Shown one piece after another: positions 5,861 through 8,806 of a stretch of 8,806 nucleotides of DNA. The DNA comes from Desulfobacterales bacterium (GTDB taxonomy: Bacteria > Desulfobacterota > Desulfobacteria > Desulfobacterales > JAHEIW01), in the NCBI GenBank assembly GCA_030145015.1, contig JAQYWI010000211.1, positions 1 to 8,806 on the forward strand, in the 5' to 3' direction. Every line of letters starts with the position of its first letter. The stretch's first letter is position 1. The notes below the pieces were generated by a model that saw only the letters and a list, made by a program, of their open reading frames with translations, ran no database searches and had not been told where the DNA came from. Position numbers and translations under genes: made by a program.

Positions 5861-7108
5861 ATGAAAACTGCGATGAGAAACGGAATCAAAAATAAAAAAG
5901 TTATTCTGGCTGTTTGTGGCGGTATTGCGGCATACAAAAGTATAGAAATTCTACGGCTTTTAAAAAAGGCGCATGCAGAGGTGCGGGTGGTCATGACCCA
6001 AAGTGCCCAATGGTTCGTCGGGGCACTTACTTTTGAGGCCCTATCGGGTCAGCCGGTTTTCAAAGATATGTTTCAAGACGGCAGTCAGGGGTCCATTCGG
6101 CACATTGATTGGGCCCAGGAGGCGGATGCTGTCATTATTGCGCCGGCCACGGCAAATATGATTGGAAAACTGGCAAACGGAATCGCCGATGACCCTTTGA
6201 GCACCTTTATGCTGGCGGTCACATCACCGGTTGTGCTTTGTCCGTCAATGAATACCCATATGTACGAGAACCGGGCGGTTCAGCGAAATCTTGACACGCT
6301 CAGGTCCGATGGATATGTTGTGGTGGAGCCCGGATCCGGCCAGCTTGCCTGCGGCACCACCGGCCCGGGCCGACTCCCCGAACCGGAAGAGATTTTTGAT
6401 CGATTTCTGGCTTGCCTGTCACCCAAAGATCTAACCGGGAAAAAAATACTTGTCACTGCCGGTCCTACCATCGAACCTATCGATCCGGTGAGATTCATCA
6501 GCAATCCCTCTTCGGGGAAGATGGGCTTTGCCGTTGCCAGGGCGGCCGAGTACAGGGGAGCTGAAGTTGTCCTGATTTCAGGGCCGACGCATTTGTCTGA
6601 TCCGATGAATGTGACCACCATCAGAGTCCGCACAGCTGATGAGATGGCAGACGCGGTATACCGGCATTATGGAAGTGCGGATGTGATTATCAAAACCGCA
6701 GCGGTTTCTGATTATCGACCGCAAGAAAGCCAGGCCCATAAGATTAAAAAAAATAAAAATGAATTGGTTTTGCGGCTGCAGCAAAACCAGGATATTTTGA
6801 AGGTGCTGGGTCAGAAAAAGAAACATCAGATTTTGGTGGGATTTGCGGCCGAAACCAAAGAACTTGAAAAAAACGCGGCTCAAAAGCTGGTTGAAAAAAA
6901 CCTGGATATCATTGCCGGCAATTTGGTGGGCGCGTCGGATTCCGGTTTTGAGTCCGATACCAATAACGTTACCCTTTTCTTTAAAGACGGCACCCGAGAA
7001 CCATTACCCACAATGGAAAAGCGGGAGGTTGCCCACATACTGCTTGATCGGATTGTCGCTAAGAAGCTGGACTCAGCAGCAGCTCCACAAAGCCCAAAAA
7101 ACGAATAA
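5861..7108 (+). CDS. coaBC: Bifunctional phosphopantothenoylcysteine decarboxylase / phosphopantothenate-cysteine ligase
   Basis: It carries two consecutive steps of coenzyme A synthesis: CTP-dependent joining of cysteine to 4'-phosphopantothenate (CoaB), then FMN-dependent decarboxylation to 4'-phosphopantetheine (CoaC). At 415 residues it is full length. The N-terminal CoaC flavoprotein domain (about 10-185) has VCGGIAAYKS, the catalytic His81 in IRHIDWA, Asn131 in PSMNTHMY, and Cys164 in GQLACGTTGPGRL. The C-terminal CoaB domain (about 193-400) has KILVTAGPTIEPIDPVRFIS, SNPSSGKMG with Asn215, AAVSDYRP, and HKIKK, which holds the conserved Lys. Met1 (5861) and Met5 (5873) are both possible starts; neither has a good ribosome binding site, so translation may depend partly on the upstream gene. 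It ends 12 bp before the uracil-DNA glycosylase gene. Confidence 0.97.
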   Translation: MKTAMRNGIKNKKVILAVCGGIAAYKSIEILRLLKKAHAEVRVVMTQSAQWFVGALTFEALSGQPVFKDMFQDGSQGSIRHIDWAQEADAVIIAPATANMIGKLANGIADDPLSTFMLAVTSPVVLCPSMNTHMYENRAVQRNLDTLRSDGYVVVEPGSGQLACGTTGPGRLPEPEEIFDRFLACLSPKDLTGKKILVTAGPTIEPIDPVRFISNPSSGKMGFAVARAAEYRGAEVVLISGPTHLSDPMNVTTIRVRTADEMADAVYRHYGSADVIIKTAAVSDYRPQESQAHKIKKNKNELVLRLQQNQDILKVLGQKKKHQILVGFAAETKELEKNAAQKLVEKNLDIIAGNLVGASDSGFESDTNNVTLFFKDGTREPLPTMEKREVAHILLDRIVAKKLDSAAAPQSPKNE

Positions 7109-7120
7109 TAACTGTTTGTA

Positions 7121-7822
7121 GTGATATCAAGATCTCAAATAATTAAGACGATCGATGAGTTAAAACACACCCTCCAATATTTTGCGGAAAAAGGGCATCG
7201 GGGTTTTGATTGCAGCCGCAGTCGTCTCGAAAAAATGGCAGATTGGGGTGCTGCCCTTCAGCCGCTGTCCGAAACCCTAAAGGAGATTCGTTCGGACCTG
7301 GGCGACTGTCAGCGCTGTCGGCTTGCGGGGCACCGCAAAAATATTGTTTTCGGCTCCGGCAGCCCGCAGGCCAAGCTTGTTTTTGTGGGCGAGGGCCCCG
7401 GTTTTGAAGAGGACCGGCAGGGCGAACCGTTTGTCGGTCCGGCCGGACAGTTGCTCACAAAAATTATCGAAGCAATCAAACTGACACGCAAGCAGGCGTA
7501 CATTTGCAACATTGTCAAATGCCGTCCTCCGGGAAACCGCAATCCGGAAACCGATGAAATCAATACCTGTTTTGCATTTCTGGAGCGACAGATTGCTGCA
7601 ATCCAACCTGACTATATATGTGCCCTCGGAGCAGTTGCCGCTCAAACGCTTCTGAATACAGCTGAACCGATATCACAGTTAAGGGGGCGTATTCATCATT
7701 ATAAAGGTATAAAGGTTATTGCGACCTACCATCCCGCTTATCTTCTCCGAAATCCCGAAAAAAAGCGTGATGTGTGGGAAGATATGAAAATGTTGATGAA
7801 GGAATATCCCTATGAAACTTAA
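7121..7822 (+). CDS. Family 4 uracil-DNA glycosylase (4Fe-4S)
   Basis: It removes uracil from DNA to start base-excision repair of deaminated cytosine. The 233-residue protein has four cysteines placed as in family 4 enzymes to hold a 4Fe-4S cluster: Cys63 and Cys66 (CQRC), Cys134 (VKCRPPGNRNP) and Cys150. Motif A is GEGPGFEED (90-98), FVGPAGQLL (104-112) contacts uracil, and the HPA motif is at 204-206. Residues 1-50 form a helical extension ahead of the core, containing GHRGFDCS; I recall similar leaders in homologues from related bacteria. This is why GTG 7121 is preferred over Met39. No ribosome binding site is visible before the GTG. Together with the 12-bp gap after coaBC, that suggests coupling, and the exact start is uncertain. 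Its stop overlaps nfeD by 11 bp. Confidence 0.95.
   Translation: MISRSQIIKTIDELKHTLQYFAEKGHRGFDCSRSRLEKMADWGAALQPLSETLKEIRSDLGDCQRCRLAGHRKNIVFGSGSPQAKLVFVGEGPGFEEDRQGEPFVGPAGQLLTKIIEAIKLTRKQAYICNIVKCRPPGNRNPETDEINTCFAFLERQIAAIQPDYICALGAVAAQTLLNTAEPISQLRGRIHHYKGIKVIATYHPAYLLRNPEKKRDVWEDMKMLMKEYPYET
7799..7803 (+). promoter_or_regulatory. Ribosome binding site of nfeD inside the upstream gene
   Basis: AAGGA lies within the last codons of the glycosylase gene, 8 nt before ATG 7812. It decides the nfeD start and explains the 11-bp overlap. Confidence 0.6.
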
Positions 7823-8806
7823 ATTTTGGGTTACCCTGATATTACCCTTTTGCATTCTTTTTATTTTTAATACGGCCCGGGCTGCCAAAGGCGATATTTA
7901 CATTATTGAAGTCGCCGATGCGATCAGTCCGGGGACTGCGGGATTTATCAATGACAGCATTGAAAGGGCTGAAAAAGAAGAAGCGGCCTGCATCATCATT
8001 GAACTGGATACACCCGGGGGGCTGGCCGAATCCATGCGGCTGATCATTCAGGATATTCTTGGCAGCAAGGTGCCGGTAGTTGTCTATGTATCTCCGTCCG
8101 GAGCCCGGGCGGCCTCGGCGGGTGTCATGATTACGATGGCGGCTGATATTGCCGCCATGGCGCCAGGCACCAATATCGGCGCGGCTCATCCCGTCGGCGC
8201 CGGAGGCAAGGACATCAGCGGCAAGATGTCGGAAAAAGTGATCAACGACATGGTCGCCCATGCCAAGAGTGTTGCCGAAGAGCGCGGGCGAAATCAAAAG
8301 TGGGTGGAGCAGGCCATCCGGGAAAGTGTTTCGGTGACAGAAACTGAAGCTTTAAAAGAAAACATCATCGATCTGATTGCCAAAGACACCGATGATCTTA
8401 TCCGGCAACTCAATGGCCGTAAACTGAAGAATAAAGGCGTTTTGACGCTGGATAAGGCCCAGAAAGTAATTGTCAAACCCGGCCTGCGGGCCAAGATTTT
8501 AAATACGATCAGCAACCCCAATATCGCCTATATTCTGCTGATGCTCGGATTTGCCGGACTTTATTTTGAACTGTCGCACCCGGGAGCGATTTTCCCCGGG
8601 GTGATCGGCGGTATTTCCCTGGTCCTGGCGTTTTTCGCATTGCAGACCCTGCCGGTTAATTATGCCGGAATTTTGCTTATTGTTTTGGCGATCATCTTTT
8701 TTATAATGGAGATGAAAATCACAAGTTACGGGCTTTTAAGTGTAGCCGGTATTATTTCGTTGCTTTTAGGGTCTTTGATGCTGTTTAAAGATACCGGTCC
8801 GGATTT
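7812..8806 (+). CDS. nfeD: NfeD-family membrane serine protease (ClpP class), 3' truncated by window
   Basis: 331 codons are visible, and the frame is still open at the right edge. Residues 5-25 form a signal peptide or first membrane segment ending TARAAKG. A ClpP-like domain (about 28-225) follows, with IELDTPGG (63-70), the nucleophile Ser102 in ARAASAGVM, and NIGAAHPVG (121-129). Lys143 in SEKVIND is the likely general base; its distance from Ser102 (41 residues) equals that in the archaeal 1510-N protease (Ser97/Lys138). Hydrophobic segments at about 238-255, 260-283 and 290-310 place the middle in the membrane. A C-terminal OB-fold NfeD domain is expected beyond the edge. Known long-form relatives cleave a partner stomatin at its C-terminal end, and a stomatin/slipin gene often follows. 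ATG 7812 overlaps the glycosylase stop by 11 bp. Confidence 0.93.
   Translation, partial: MKLKFWVTLILPFCILFIFNTARAAKGDIYIIEVADAISPGTAGFINDSIERAEKEEAACIIIELDTPGGLAESMRLIIQDILGSKVPVVVYVSPSGARAASAGVMITMAADIAAMAPGTNIGAAHPVGAGGKDISGKMSEKVINDMVAHAKSVAEERGRNQKWVEQAIRESVSVTETEALKENIIDLIAKDTDDLIRQLNGRKLKNKGVLTLDKAQKVIVKPGLRAKILNTISNPNIAYILLMLGFAGLYFELSHPGAIFPGVIGGISLVLAFFALQTLPVNYAGILLIVLAIIFFIMEMKITSYGLLSVAGIISLLLGSLMLFKDTGPD

Overview
The window most resembles a chromosomal segment from a Desulfobacterota-type (deltaproteobacterial) anaerobe. This is inferred from protein flavour, the close packing of coaBC, a family 4 uracil-DNA glycosylase and nfeD, and mid-range base composition; no taxonomic marker is present. 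It divides into a leftward block (1 to about 1800) and a rightward block (1956 to the right edge).

Left block, all on the minus strand when read from about 1800 down to 1. It holds a consensus-like sigma-70 promoter in front of a doubtful 42-codon frame, then a compact 158-bp hairpin-rich element (1461-1618). Next comes the C-terminal remnant of a tyrosine recombinase whose stop codon touches the 5' base of a tRNA-Arg(CCU) gene. A membrane-anchored coiled-coil protein of unknown function follows (211-1116), then the first 28 codons of a probable ADP-ribosylglycohydrolase-family protein that runs off the left edge. The recombinase remnant beside a tRNA, together with the hairpin element, marks this as an old integration site.

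Right block, plus strand. Three short-chain dehydrogenase/reductase-type nucleotide-sugar enzymes lie together: UDP-glucuronate decarboxylase (makes UDP-xylose), GDP-mannose 4,6-dehydratase and GDP-L-fucose synthase. The last two are consecutive steps of GDP-L-fucose synthesis, and all three supply activated sugars for surface polysaccharide. No glycosyltransferase is in the window.

After a 99-bp gap comes a second tightly packed run: a small lipoprotein, coaBC (coenzyme A synthesis), a family 4 uracil-DNA glycosylase and the start of nfeD, which encodes a membrane ClpP-class serine protease cut by the right edge. Spacing is 36 bp, 12 bp and an 11-bp overlap, which suggests one transcript. 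I see no CRISPR array, rRNA, complete insertion sequence or evident defence system. The least explained DNA is 1461-1955.
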